From contig NC_064655.1 in NCBI RefSeq assembly GCF_001723175.1, positions 806,001 through 870,000 on the forward strand: a DNA stretch of 64,000 nucleotides. The letters are read 5' to 3'. Below the pieces are notes generated by a model. The model ran no database searches. It saw only the letters and a program-made list of their open reading frames with translations, and was not told where the DNA came from. Numbering within the stretch: the stretch's first letter is position 1; each line of letters opens with the position of its first letter. This DNA is from Penicillium oxalicum (taxonomy: Eukaryota; Ascomycota; Eurotiomycetes; Eurotiales; Aspergillaceae). The position numbers and the translations under genes are program-made. Below are positions 34,209 through 49,904 of the stretch, piece by piece.

Positions 34209-36187
34209 CTTGTAAATGGACGCGACAGCAGGTGAGAAAATTGTTCGACCGGAGCTCTCAGAGGGGGGAGCTGGGGGGAAGGGCGCGTATTGCGACTGTA
34301 TGGGAAAGGCGAGCGTTTGGTTTTTTTTGGAGGGAGTTTGTTCGTGAGGGTTGGGATGAAGACGCGGGTGAGTGGGGGTGGGAGATTCGAGGAAGAAAGA
34401 TGGGAAGAAATGGAAAGACCAAGACGAGATTACGAGTCGCACGGGACCGGTCGGGTACGAGTAACGGCGAATGCCCAGCGTAATTTGGGGACCGCGCGTA
34501 ATTCAGGTAATCGGTAATTTCATGAGTACCGAGTGACCGACCTCAGCAAGGAACTTCATTACCGATCGGATCAAAACTCTTATATGCAATTGTCCATAAC
34601 TGAGCATAGTTTTAGCCTAATTGAGAATTACTGATGTAAGAATGGTGTCTGATCTGATCTGATAAGGGCGTCAAAAAAAAAAACCATGAAGGGGTACAAA
34701 TCCATACGTAGGCTCCTGCTGCTAGGCATTTCATCAATGTAGGCAAGAGTCTCGCCAGTATATCTATGCAGCCTAGATAAGTACGACATGTTTCATTCTG
34801 GCTCCTCACTTCGCCGCTCGAGTTACCAGTACTGTCTGGCGCTTGCAGTGGTGCTACAGTAATACTATACCAATCTAGAATATGGATGTCTATCAGCCAA
34901 GCCTATGGATCACCAACAGGTAGTAAGTCCGACAGTGCCTAATGGAGGTACATCACGATGTGTATGTTCTACGTAGTGACTGGATGTACTTCAAAGGGTA
35001 GGTAGGTATGGAGGCAAGGCACAGCCTAACTCAGTAACTTGGGTGCTAGAAGTCATTGCCTTGGGTAGTCACTGTCCGCATATGTGTAGGATTTCCATCT
35101 CATGCACGATGGAACCACAATGATGGTATTTATCCGTGGGTTGATCGAAAAGCCATGATGCTTGCGCCCTACTCTTTCCTGGAGTGCCTTTTGGTTGCCA
35201 TCTTGCCCTGTCTGACGCCAAGAAAGACATGCCTGACTCAAGCTGGGGGCGCTTTCGGCTAGAAGGCTGCTGGGCCGCACACCGGTGAGCCTGACTGGAG
35301 AAAGGGGAAAAGGTAAAAGGACGAAGGAAGGGCCTCATCCCGTGTGTGAGCGTAATACCGTTTGGCTTAGACGGATCTTGTGGAAAAGCAATCTTCAAGG
35401 AAATGAAGTACATATAGCAAAGGATAACTTCCAACAGTCTAGCAATCGCTCTTACAGTACTACCTCTAGATCTTTATACCGTATCCTCAAGATTACTGTA
35501 GGGCACGTATTACATTACCCTCAGTTGTATCCCAAATCTTTCGCAGGTATCGTTCCGGACGGGAGGATTGGTTCCTGTTCGCGTATCTTCATACGCAGTA
35601 CTCGAGACTTTGACTTGGTGCCTGGTAAGATTCACCCTTACGGACGAGGAGCCGGTATCATAAAAGATTTATAGATCATGCATGCAGTGCAGTCCACGAG
35701 TCTCAAAAACAATTTCATAGGGCTTAGTTCAACAAAATGAGTCCACGTTCGTGAACTGCAGCTTCTCCGGTCGGCCGGCGATCCCTCAGTCGGCGGCACT
35801 CAACCTCCATCATGACCCCTAGCTATCAATAATCATCCTCAACCGATAACGTGGGCTGCATTTTCACGCGTCGGCGCCGCCACGCCCCACCTGCAATTGT
35901 TAAATAGCTCGCGAAACACTGCTCTTTCATTCATCTCCGACCCATAGACCGGATATCCGGTTAATGATGAAATGCGCACGAAGACCAAAGAGATGCGGTT
36001 AAAATAGCAGCGATCACCCTCCCGGAAGACATAAAATCCACAAGAGGACAACTGGTGACTGGCTAGTGAAGTGATCGTCATTGGACCCAAAAAAAGAGCA
36101 AGGCCGTTCCCCCGTGAGATAACCTGGCACGCAGAAATCGTAGATCGATCAATCAACTTGGCGACTCTGCACACCTGATCCTTGGCT
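34209..36187. other. Intergenic, nothing recognised
   Basis: About 2 kb: promoter of the DUF3237 gene at left (G-rich/C-rich tract upstream of 34208) and the REC8 3' region at right. No supported gene. Confidence 0.45.
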
Positions 36188-38494
36188 TTACACCGGAGTT
36201 ACAGCCAGTTGAAGCGAAATGTCGCCGTGATGAGCACTCAGGCTCCGACTAGACGCGCCACTACCATTGCATGCCTCCTGAGACACATTGAGAGCACCTT
36301 TGGTCGCGAGTGTAAGCACGTTTAGGAAGCCCTGCGCAGCCACGTTACGCGCAGTCGTTGCCGGAGGGAGCAGCCATGAGAAGGCAATGCGACTGGAGCT
36401 GTTTGTGCTGTGTTCTTCAAGTTTCAGTTGAATGAAGTCGAGAAAATTGAGGCTCTCCGCATCCAAGGTGGATACAATACGCTCGGATGTGGATTTGCGT
36501 CTCAGCGAGATCGTGCTGATATCCTCCCTGTCAGGTGCTAGTTCGCTTTCAAGGTAGCGCGTAATATCCAATTGCTCTAGCTTGTCTAATTCATCACCGG
36601 CATTGAGAATGGATAGGCTGCTCTGGCGCTCGCGTCCGTCGGGATAGCTTCGACCGGCAAGAGGGCTGGCACTGGTGAGACGACCTCGTGGCCGAGCAGA
36701 CGATTCAGAGATACTGCTGAATTTCTGGCCTCGGATTGAGCTAGGCAGGGACGCGGTGATGTTCCACGGCATCTCGGAGGATCTGTCATAGTAGGCGCTG
36801 GACGGGGCATTTCGCGCAATCTCGACATCCGGTGAGCCTGATCTAACAGCCTGTCCACGAGACCTGGGACTCTCCTGTTTCTCAGTACTATCCCTATTTC
36901 CTAGTCTCGCAAAAGTCGTCTCTCCTGAAATAAGTCCATGAAGTGCGTCGCCAGAATAATGGTTGAGAGGGCCTTCTTCACGATGCTGGCCCAACCCAAG
37001 TCCGACAGACCCAATGCCGAGGCCGAAGACCCAGAATTCTGCATTCTTCTTTGACAGGGATGCGAGCTTATTCTGATTCTTTTGCTTCAGCACTTGGGCC
37101 ATATTTGCTGCGTACTCATCATTCCATCTTGCCAGGTCTGTATTGCGCAGGGTCGTACTATTATCAGAGCTGATCACCTTGGCTCGTCGAATGCGCTGAC
37201 GAGCACGCGTCTCTGCAGCACGCTCAATTTCACCATCTTCCAACATTCTCATTTCCACAGATGACCGCAGAGTACTCTCAGTATTTTGCTGAACGGGCAG
37301 GGGTTGAGTTACTTGTTCCTCCACCGGGGCCGGCAATAGGATATCTTCGTTGGTGTCCATCCTCTACATTCAACAATTAATTGCCTGAGATCATTCCTTG
37401 CATGTCGAAATTAAACTCACGAGATTGCCTTGCTCAACCAGTTCATCTGTCAATGCTTCCATGGCTTCTCCCTGCATGTCGGTCTTCCTTCTTTTCCGAG
37501 GCGATAAACCGTCCTCATTGAGCTCGACGAGATTCCCTTCTTCATCGAATTCGAAGTCCGGCTGAAGCAAAACACCCTCATCTTCGAGGTCTGAGCGAGT
37601 TCTCTTTCCGAAAAGCCCTCTCTTCTTTCCCGACGAAACTGCATCAGTGTTGATAGCATTCACGTCTTCGGTACCTATCAGGTCGTCTTCGTTTATGTCA
37701 AGGTGGATCACTCCAAGCTGGGAATCTCCTGAGAAGAGAGTGCCCAGTGAGTTCGCCCAGCCATCAAATAGCTGTGAAGATGCTTGACTTGCCACCCCCT
37801 CGAGAAAGTGAAAGTTGATATCTAGGCCTGGAAGGCCGGTCTCAGGAATGAAGCTCTGATCGTAGGGAAGAATGAGATTAGCAGCCCTAGCTTGAGGTCA
37901 GTAACTTGAGCAGGAAAATCTGATCTCGTGACTGCCGTCCAAGGGAATGATTCGCGCACTTTGTTTTCCCGGCACTGGGATCAAGGCCACCACCTGGCAG
38001 CTGCTTCAGCATAGAAATCATTTTGTCCCGCATTGTCTGCGCATCAAGCAAGGTGTATCCGCACTGCTGATCATAAACCTTTGACAAGCCGTAGCTGTTG
38101 AGAGAGGGGGAGAGATGTTAGTGAGCAACAGATACTACCAAATGAGAAGAGCGAGGACCTTGTTTCTTACAGCAGATTTCCTTGCAGCCGCAACGCTATA
38201 GGAGCGTCAGGGTTGAGAATCATGTTACAGGCTTCTGGAACATCGACTTCCTGGATTGCCTTGCGGTTGAGTCGGCGGGTGAGTGAATGCGAACCGAGTG
38301 TTGCAACAAGCCTAGCGTTGTGGCAGTTCAGTGATTTGACTCGGGGTCAAGAAATTGGAGTCGGATGCGTACCATATGGTCGCCACGCCATGTTCAGGCG
38401 ATGAGAGCACTTTTGGATTGATCAGAATTTTTTTTTCGAAGATTCATACGCGAAATTGAGGAAGAACATGCTTACTCTCATGACTGTAGAACAT
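36188..38494 (-). CDS. rec8: Meiotic cohesin kleisin Rec8
   Basis: Kleisin that closes the Smc1-Smc3 ring in meiosis and is cleaved by separase. Six exons (38494-38476, 38409-38373, 38311-38171, 38094-37960, 37886-37421, 37363-36188) give 657 aa. N-terminal Rad21/Rec8 domain: MFYSHEMLSSPEHGVATIW, VATLG, then NLLYGLSKVYDQQCGYTL, the Smc3-binding region. The middle is acidic and Ser/Arg-rich. The C-terminal winged helix reads LDAESLNFLDFIQLKL, then FSWLLPP.TTARNVAAQGFLNVLTLATKG, the Smc1-binding signature. Rec8 rather than mitotic Rad21 (Mcd1) is preferred from the Rec8-like LLPP.TT..VAAQGF...L.LATKG pattern and a short length; certainty on that split is moderate. The first two exons are only 19 and 37 nt, easy for gene callers to miss. 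Confidence 0.85.
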
Positions 38495-39772
38495 GTTGGG
38501 CGTCGCCTCACTGGCGGATGCGAAAATAGCAACGTGATTCCTCGGAAATGGAGGCGAAAAAACGGCAAAGATATAGTGGAGCGATAAAAAAGCTTGGAAA
38601 TGAAACAAATTCTGAGACCGAAAAGTTTGACGAAAGTCGAGGATGAAGAAGAGTGAAAGGTGGATGACTTTGGGGAAAAAGAGTGAGTAAGTGATGGCAG
38701 GCAAATGAAGACCAGGGTTAGCCTCCAAAAGGGACAAATGGGCGCAGTCGACAGCAAACTGGTCCAAATCACCTGCTCTGCTTGGTGGTGTGCTACAATT
38801 CCACTTGTTTACCCATTTGATCGCTATAAATAATGCAATGAGAATTTAATCGGGTAACCTATGTACCAGTTCTTTAGTCCATCATGGAGTGACTTTGCCT
38901 GGATAACCACAGATCCGCTTTACCAGCCTCAAGGTCTTGATAAACTGAAAAATAAAACAGGCATATTAGGTACCCTCAACCAAACCAGGCCAAAGCAAGA
39001 GCCATCAGCCAATGGTTCTACTGAAGAGCCATCAGACGATATGCTAACTTCATGATCCATTCAACTCACGGTCGATATCCTTAGTGTGACGACCTTCCAC
39101 CAACTTACGGACTATCATAGCTTGTCCTGGCCACCGACGAGAACGTCGTCTGCGACAACGGCAGTTGGATGGCATCCAGAATAGCCCGAATTTCTAGGCG
39201 AAAAGATAGGTAGAGCAATGCGGATTGAAAAGCTCACCGAGCAAAGCAACTTTGACACAATTTTTCCAACGCCAGCCTGGAGGCACAGTTCAAAATCTTA
39301 GTACTTGATACACATATCGGGTCTGAGATCGGCAAGCTTCTGACCGACTTGGAAGAGCTCTACGCTAGCATGAAACGTGGATGGACAAAGCCGACACCGG
39401 GCATTCAAATGAGCTCTAGAAATGACTAATAGAAACATACAGGACCATACGAGGCGACTCGTCAACCAGAAAGACAGCATAAACACCAGAAACTAGTAAA
39501 TGACATAGATCACTGGACAGAGCACACAGTGGAGATCAATTCGATATTGAACTGACACCGCCCATGTAGTCCACGTTAGAAAGAAAATGCGCGACCCATG
39601 TCTCGTACAGCATACCGCAGCAACAAGCGACCGAGCACAGGAGGACCAAGAACAACGGGAAGTGCGGGCATGTTGCAGGGGAAAGAGATTGATAGCTTGA
39701 TAGCTTGATTTTGAAGGCTGATGGAGCCATCATCTCAACATTGTTGCCGCATCGAAATTTTTTGAGACAAGA
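38495..39772. other. Intergenic between REC8 and ARG5,6
   Basis: About 1.3 kb, holding the REC8 promoter and the ARG5,6 3' region. No supported ORF or RNA. Confidence 0.45.
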
Positions 39773-44369
<4,597 letters not shown>

Positions 44370-45040
44370 TTAGTGACGAGTGACGGCAACTAGATGATTC
44401 AGACAGATAAGATCAGCTCACGCTCAGCACTCAAGATTCTATCTAACTTTGGATAGACTTCCCGCAGTCTGCCTGATTTCCGACCATCTGCTGCTCAACT
44501 CTAGGGAGGAGGACTCACCGGGGACGATGATGACAAGAAGGAGCACGATCACACAGATAACGAGACATACGCGCATCTTCATGTCCTTCCACCACATTTG
44601 CTTGCGCACTCGGTTGGCACCCCGGCGGAAGCCCTGAGCAGACACAGCCAAGTTGTCCGTCTTGTCCTGGAGTGAGTCAAGGCGCTCTCCGCGCTGAGAG
44701 ACCTTGTTGATGTTTTCACGCATCACTCCAACAGTATCGTCGATTTGCTAAAGTACGTCAAGTCAGTGCCTATTACTGCCGCTACTGCCGATCGGAGCTA
44801 TCTCGGTCAAGGCATCAAGTATCATGCTGGCTGAGAGTCATCCGAATAGGATAACGAAGCAGTTCAATCCACCGCAATACCAAAATTGCCAAGTGTAGCA
44901 ACGTTGATAGTCAAAGGGGGAACACTAACCGCCTGCAAAGCGGCTGTGCGCTGGTTGCCATTTTGTTGCGCGGAGGCAGCTCCGGGGGCACCGCTGGAGC
45001 CGGCGGGAATATAAGGGTCGTAGGGAGCTTCGCCGGACAT
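44370..45040 (-). CDS. snc1: Synaptobrevin/VAMP R-SNARE (Snc1/2-type)
   Basis: v-SNARE of secretory vesicles fusing with the plasma membrane at the hyphal tip. Three exons (45040-44930, 44747-44519, 44389-44370) give 119 aa. A Pro/Ala/Gly-rich N-terminus precedes the SNARE helix: [20 protein letters not shown], then [23 protein letters not shown] with the central ionic-layer Arg in QRGERL. It continues [19 protein letters not shown] and a C-terminal membrane anchor ([15 protein letters not shown]), ending VAVTRH on the last tiny exon (20 nt). I placed that exon by the family ending and phase; reading through the donor instead gives an unlikely Ser-rich tail. The length is normal for the family. 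Confidence 0.93.
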
Positions 45041-46379
45041 TATGGACGTTGATTATTTGGAGAAAAGAACGAGAAAAAGAAGTCGTTAGGCGTGGACACA
45101 GGAGCAGGCGACTTCGATGAAGCAGTCCAGGTTGCTTTGTTTGGACACAGGGGAACCCGGAATTTGGGCGATCAAGAGACGAGAGAGACAGCAGTTGATG
45201 TGAGACGAACGGATGGGCGTTGTAAGAGTTTGTGGTACCAAGAAGCAGCCGAGAGGGATAATGACTGAAGAGGGTCGACACAGTGAGGACGGTGGTTGGG
45301 AGGAGTTGTGGCGTGAACGAGCGACGCTGACAATCGTTATCCGTGCACGTGATTCCGAGAGGAAAAGGGTAGCCTGGATGACAACAACATTAGTTTCGCC
45401 AAATTGTGGCTTAGCTATTCTGTGGTCATATGGCTTGAATTCCATCAACTTGATTTACTAAGTGAGAAGATATCTTCTCAAAGGACAATTACTAGAATTT
45501 TATATGAGTGCTTACTGAGTGAATGGGCATGCATAGAAGCAAGACATCATGCTCATCTGTTGACAGGCCCGAAACTCATATTCTAGTGCTACCGCTTTCC
45601 CCGGCAACGAGCCGTCATGGTGGCAGACACCCTGCAATAGATTAATTCAAAGTTGAAATTGTATGTTTCAACACCTACGGCCCGTATTAAGTTTCTATTA
45701 TCACTTCTCGTTAAAACTTTAAGAAGTTAGTGTAATGATCCGGCAGCCTCCGGACTATTACAGTGCTCGTATACACTACCTCCTATGATGTATGTTATTA
45801 AAGAATCAGTCTATTCATAGAATAGCGGGCGGGGCCCACTAGGGCAGCGCCGCACGAGTCTTTTGCCTCATGCACCCCGGACTTGATCAGTCATCAGGTG
45901 GCGAATATCAGTGAATCAACATTCAAAACTAAGACTGGCGCTATTCACAGTATCTTGAATGTATGCTTATATATATGATCTCTGTGGGACCTAGATCTTC
46001 AAATATAAACTTTCCTTAGTGAATGAGAGATGTCTTTTCATACTTGGAAGAAATGGAATCCATGCCAGACCTATCGCCAGGATTGTTAATACGACACAGG
46101 CTTCGCAACATAAATTGAACAATACCAGGTTTTAAGAGGGTGGAAGGGTGCACAGAAGAGATGTACCGTTTCAATTGAATAACTGGTAGGTGTCACTTAG
46201 TTCATCTGCTATGTAGAAATCATAATGCTCTATGCTATTTCAAAATCCACACAATATGCTTCAGACAGGGCCGGGTCTTGCCGCAAAGATGAAGAGACCG
46301 AGCTAATGCAGTATGATTCAGTAACACGCCTTTATTAAGGAAAATGCAAAATATGGTATGATGACTGACATATGAAGTG
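45041..46379. other. Intergenic, AT-rich
   Basis: Holds the synaptobrevin promoter at left, then an AT-rich stretch from about 45590 with no supported gene. Confidence 0.45.
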
Positions 46380-46736
46380 TCACTCTTGCTTCTCCTCGAC
46401 ATCTTGATTCTTCTTGGTGTCCTGGTCCTCTCCAATGTCGTATTTTTCAATACAAGCATCAAGATTCTCCCTAAAGTCATCCAGCTTGGCACGTGTCTCC
46501 TCAAGGGAGAAATGGACATCGGCGAGGAACAATCGCACTCTCGTGAAGGCTTCCAGAGCAAGATCCACTTTTAGATTAATAAGATCTATCTCTCGCGAAA
46601 GTTCACCACCTGGCTCCTGGTTCATTTGCTCCACCAGAATATGTGCAATCAGAGTGCTCATATCCCATCGAGGAAGAGGTTGGCCAACGGTGATCCTGTG
46701 GCCCCTCAAACGGTGGCCTCCAGAGCGACGTGTCAT
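46380..46736 (-). CDS. Possible orphan small helical protein
   Basis: Single-exon frame of 118 codons from ATG 46736. The N-terminus is basic (MTRRSGGHRLRGHRI). The rest looks like long amphipathic helices rich in Leu, Glu, Asp and Lys (LINLKVDLALEAFTRVRLFLADVHFSLEE-type heptads), and it ends in a strongly acidic/Lys tail (EDQDTKKNQDVEEKQE). Composition is coding-like, unlike neighbouring frames in this AT-rich stretch, but no family is recognised and no intron or promoter helps. It could be an orphan gene or chance. Confidence 0.35.
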   Translation of the reverse strand: MTRRSGGHRLRGHRITVGQPLPRWDMSTLIAHILVEQMNQEPGGELSREIDLINLKVDLALEAFTRVRLFLADVHFSLEETRAKLDDFRENLDACIEKYDIGEDQDTKKNQDVEEKQE

Positions 46737-49680
46737 CGTGGAGTATTTGGGAAGCCTGGATGAGGGTGATGGTAATCAGGTACTGGCAAAGTCTTTAGTA
46801 TCGGGGGGAGTTGATTGTAGTCAGATGGAGGGTGCGTGTGCGAGAGAGGAGAAGAGAACAAAGGATGATGAGATCATATCTGAGAGCATTTTATTTGTGT
46901 TGATAGACATTGTATTACAATAGTAACTTCCGGAATCTCGAGCATCTGAAAGTTGCGCGACGACGATACACACAAACTACCTGTAATTAAAGTATGGTAT
47001 CTCGACATGGTGAGCAGACCAATAAGTCAAAATGGATGGCCCCGATTATAGAGCCGGAAGTTTCTCACCCTAAGTCTTTCATATTGAGAATTGACCCCGT
47101 AACGTATCGATGTTCAACACACTTTGCGCTGATGTCATCTGCATGGTAGGATTTTATAGTAAGCACGCTAAGGATCAAATGGCAAGGACAGAGAAGAAAT
47201 TGATCAGTTACTCCTTGTATGCGATAAGTTTATCAAGCTGTCTTGAGTCTGCTTACATGCGTCTTTTCTACCACAAAAGTCAGTAGCTGGCCGTACAAAT
47301 ATAGAATCTGGTACATCGGGCGTCGGTTGTCAAGAATAGCATTTTAACCACGAACTTTCATTCGCTTTGGTCGTCGCAGGCATCCTTGATCATGTTGTCA
47401 ACTACGTCAAGTAATGGAAAAGTACCTTCAAGGCCGCGTCCCAACTTGAATGTAGGTAATGAATAGTAAGCCTCTCAGGAGAAGGGCTCTGAGCATTGAA
47501 GGCTTACACTCTACCAATACTGCAATTATCTGGCAGAAGGTGACGGAAGATCAGTCCCCTCATATGTTGACATCCATCCCAGGATTCTGGTTCCGGCAAC
47601 TCAAGGCGGGATCTAGTTTGGCTGCAGGTCGGAGCTTCCACAGGCGGCGCCTCAAGCTCCAGCTTACAACATTCAAGCCTCCCGAGATAATTCGTGCTGG
47701 ATGACCAGCTCTCGGGCTGTCCCGGGCTGTGATCTAATCTCATGAGAAGTGGAGAAACACAATGTCACGTACAGCCAAGACCAGGTTTATGATTGTTAGT
47801 AAATTGACCACCGGTCTCAGCTGCCCAAGTCGCACACTTTAATTCATGCTCCCTTCCAATAAGAGTCTATGTATAACTTGGTTTACGCCTGTAGAAGAGG
47901 GCTGGCATATAGGTGATGTGAGCACGGGATAATGAACCTTAGAGGGCCAACTCGAGACAGATTATTTGCCTTCTACACCTAAATCCTCGATAATTTAGAC
48001 TTAGTAGAGTCCTTGTAATTCCAAGTCGAAAAGGGAGTGATGGTTGCGATAAAAAGACAGCCTGTGGTTTCAAGGAGAAACGATCTAGCATGTAGAAATT
48101 TGGCAAGATCGATCTTCAAGACGGCCTGATATCTTTGAGCTCTTTCCATCGCGCCTTCAATTGGTGACTCCCATTCTGAAGAGAAAAAGTGCCGACGAAA
48201 AAGTAAATGGCTGTGGTACCTGCGATCGCGGGTCACACAGTTCTTTAGGAAAAATTTGCTTCTAAGTCAGCACGATTGATAGGCACATATTGTGTTAACA
48301 TTGCATATTGGAGCGGTTTGCCTGTAATGCGGAGTCAATGTGGCTCACTAGCTACAGGATGGTACGGTTGAAACAATGTGTGGGAGAATGTTCTCGGAGC
48401 CAATCTGAGTTGAGATTGAGACTTGAACTGAACAAAGAGTGGAGTCTTTTCCACTTCCAGTTGGCACGCGTTGTAGTGAAATGCCTCTTTCCGTAACCGC
48501 CACCGCCCGTTGCGGGCCGATGTGGCTTTTGATTTTGACAGTTTGCTTTGCAGAGGTACATTGCACTTGTGCAATTTACTTATTCACGTCAAAGTCAGTA
48601 CACGCCAGCCTGTACAACTTGAAGGGTCGCGTACCCAACCCCCCGAAAAAGTTCGCGTTCGCTGCATTACCGACGGGTCCCCCGAGGATTTTCATTTGGT
48701 CCCTTCCTCCATTCAATCCTGGTTCAAAAGGGTGTAACTCCACAAGACTGAGAACCGAGTCCCATGGGTGAGGGAAAAATCCATTTATGGATTGATGCCT
48801 GGTGCAATGGAGTTCTCAAGAATAAGTGGGGGCGCGGACAAGTACACCAAAAAGCGTAAGACGGGCGCTGAGACTCGTGGATTGGTGGACAGAAGCCAGG
48901 ATTTGAGGCGTGAACCTTGTATGATTGCATCGATCAAAGCGTCGAGGGAAGGACTCTCAAAATGCCAAGCAGTCAGAGCAGCGTTTTCGATGTTCTCTGC
49001 GAGTCAGGTGGGTGAAACAAGTAGCCACTGCGCATGGTGACAGGCTTGGATTGCCAACTCGGCTGCGTCTCCATTGGATGCTCATTTCCCAGTCGCCAAC
49101 CCCTGGTAGCAACTGTCCTCCCTTCTCACCCCTGATCGTCAGGTACTGGGTTAGGGAGGGTTTGTAGGATCTGGATGGGCAGCCATCTAAACGTAGAGAT
49201 GTCTTCTCGACCGAACTCTGAATGTGGAGGACCTGAAACTCATGGCACCCACGCATTTGAATTTAATGAAGGAGTTTATTGCTTGCGTCCTTGCCGCATC
49301 CAGGGAACCATCTGAGACGCAGGTGTCCACCGGTAGATGGAGCCAACCTTGGAACTTGTGGTCCCTACCTGGGGCCAGGAAGGTAAGCCAGGTTGACAAA
49401 GGGAGAGTGAGATCTACCGCGGGGTCCATAGTAAGGCAGAAGTTGTACTCGCAGTCCAATACCCGCGACCGATTTGGACCGGCTGCGGTGTTAGCGGGCG
49501 TGCCTGGTTCCTGTGGGCCGGCTGTTCATTAAAGTGTTAGTGCCTCGGAGGGCTTGTTCGCCGTTCGCACTCCTCGAACGGCTGTGACTCTCTTTTGAAA
49601 CTTCCCTTCCCCCGCGCCTGCGATCGCCAAGTTGAGGCTTGAAGCGCTGACGTCTTGCCGAGGGGACGTGAGGGATCGTG
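46737..49680. other. Gene-poor region left of skt5
   Basis: About 2.9 kb without a convincing gene. The left two-thirds is AT-rich with stops in every frame; from about 48600 the base composition rises as the skt5 upstream region begins. No tRNA or tandem repeat seen. Confidence 0.45.
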
Positions 49681-49895
49681 GTAAGTGCGACATTCTCCTC
49701 GTCACACCTGATCATCTTGAATGGTCGCGCACGTGGCACCGTCCCGTGCGGAGGGGAGAAGTTGTGCGCTCGTGAGCAAATGTTGATCTTGATCGTCAGT
49801 GACCGGAAGTCTCCTTGCATGCTGCTCGACTTGACCTGCGCCGTCTTGAACGCCTTCCACTCAAATCTGGCGATTGGCTTTGTCTTTGTTCGCAG
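49681..49895 (+). other. skt5: Probable 5' UTR intron of skt5
   Basis: A strong GTAAGT donor at 49681 and a TTTGTTCGCAG acceptor ending at 49895, just 9 nt before the skt5 ATG, suggest a 215-nt leader intron. Inference from splice signals only. Confidence 0.5.
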
Positions 49896-49904
49896 ATAGA
49901 CGCC

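Noticed and set aside
44439..44518. Ser-rich C-terminal tail on synaptobrevin by reading past 44519
   Set aside because: A GTGAGT donor lies exactly at the end of the membrane anchor, and a downstream exon restores the family ending VAVTRH.
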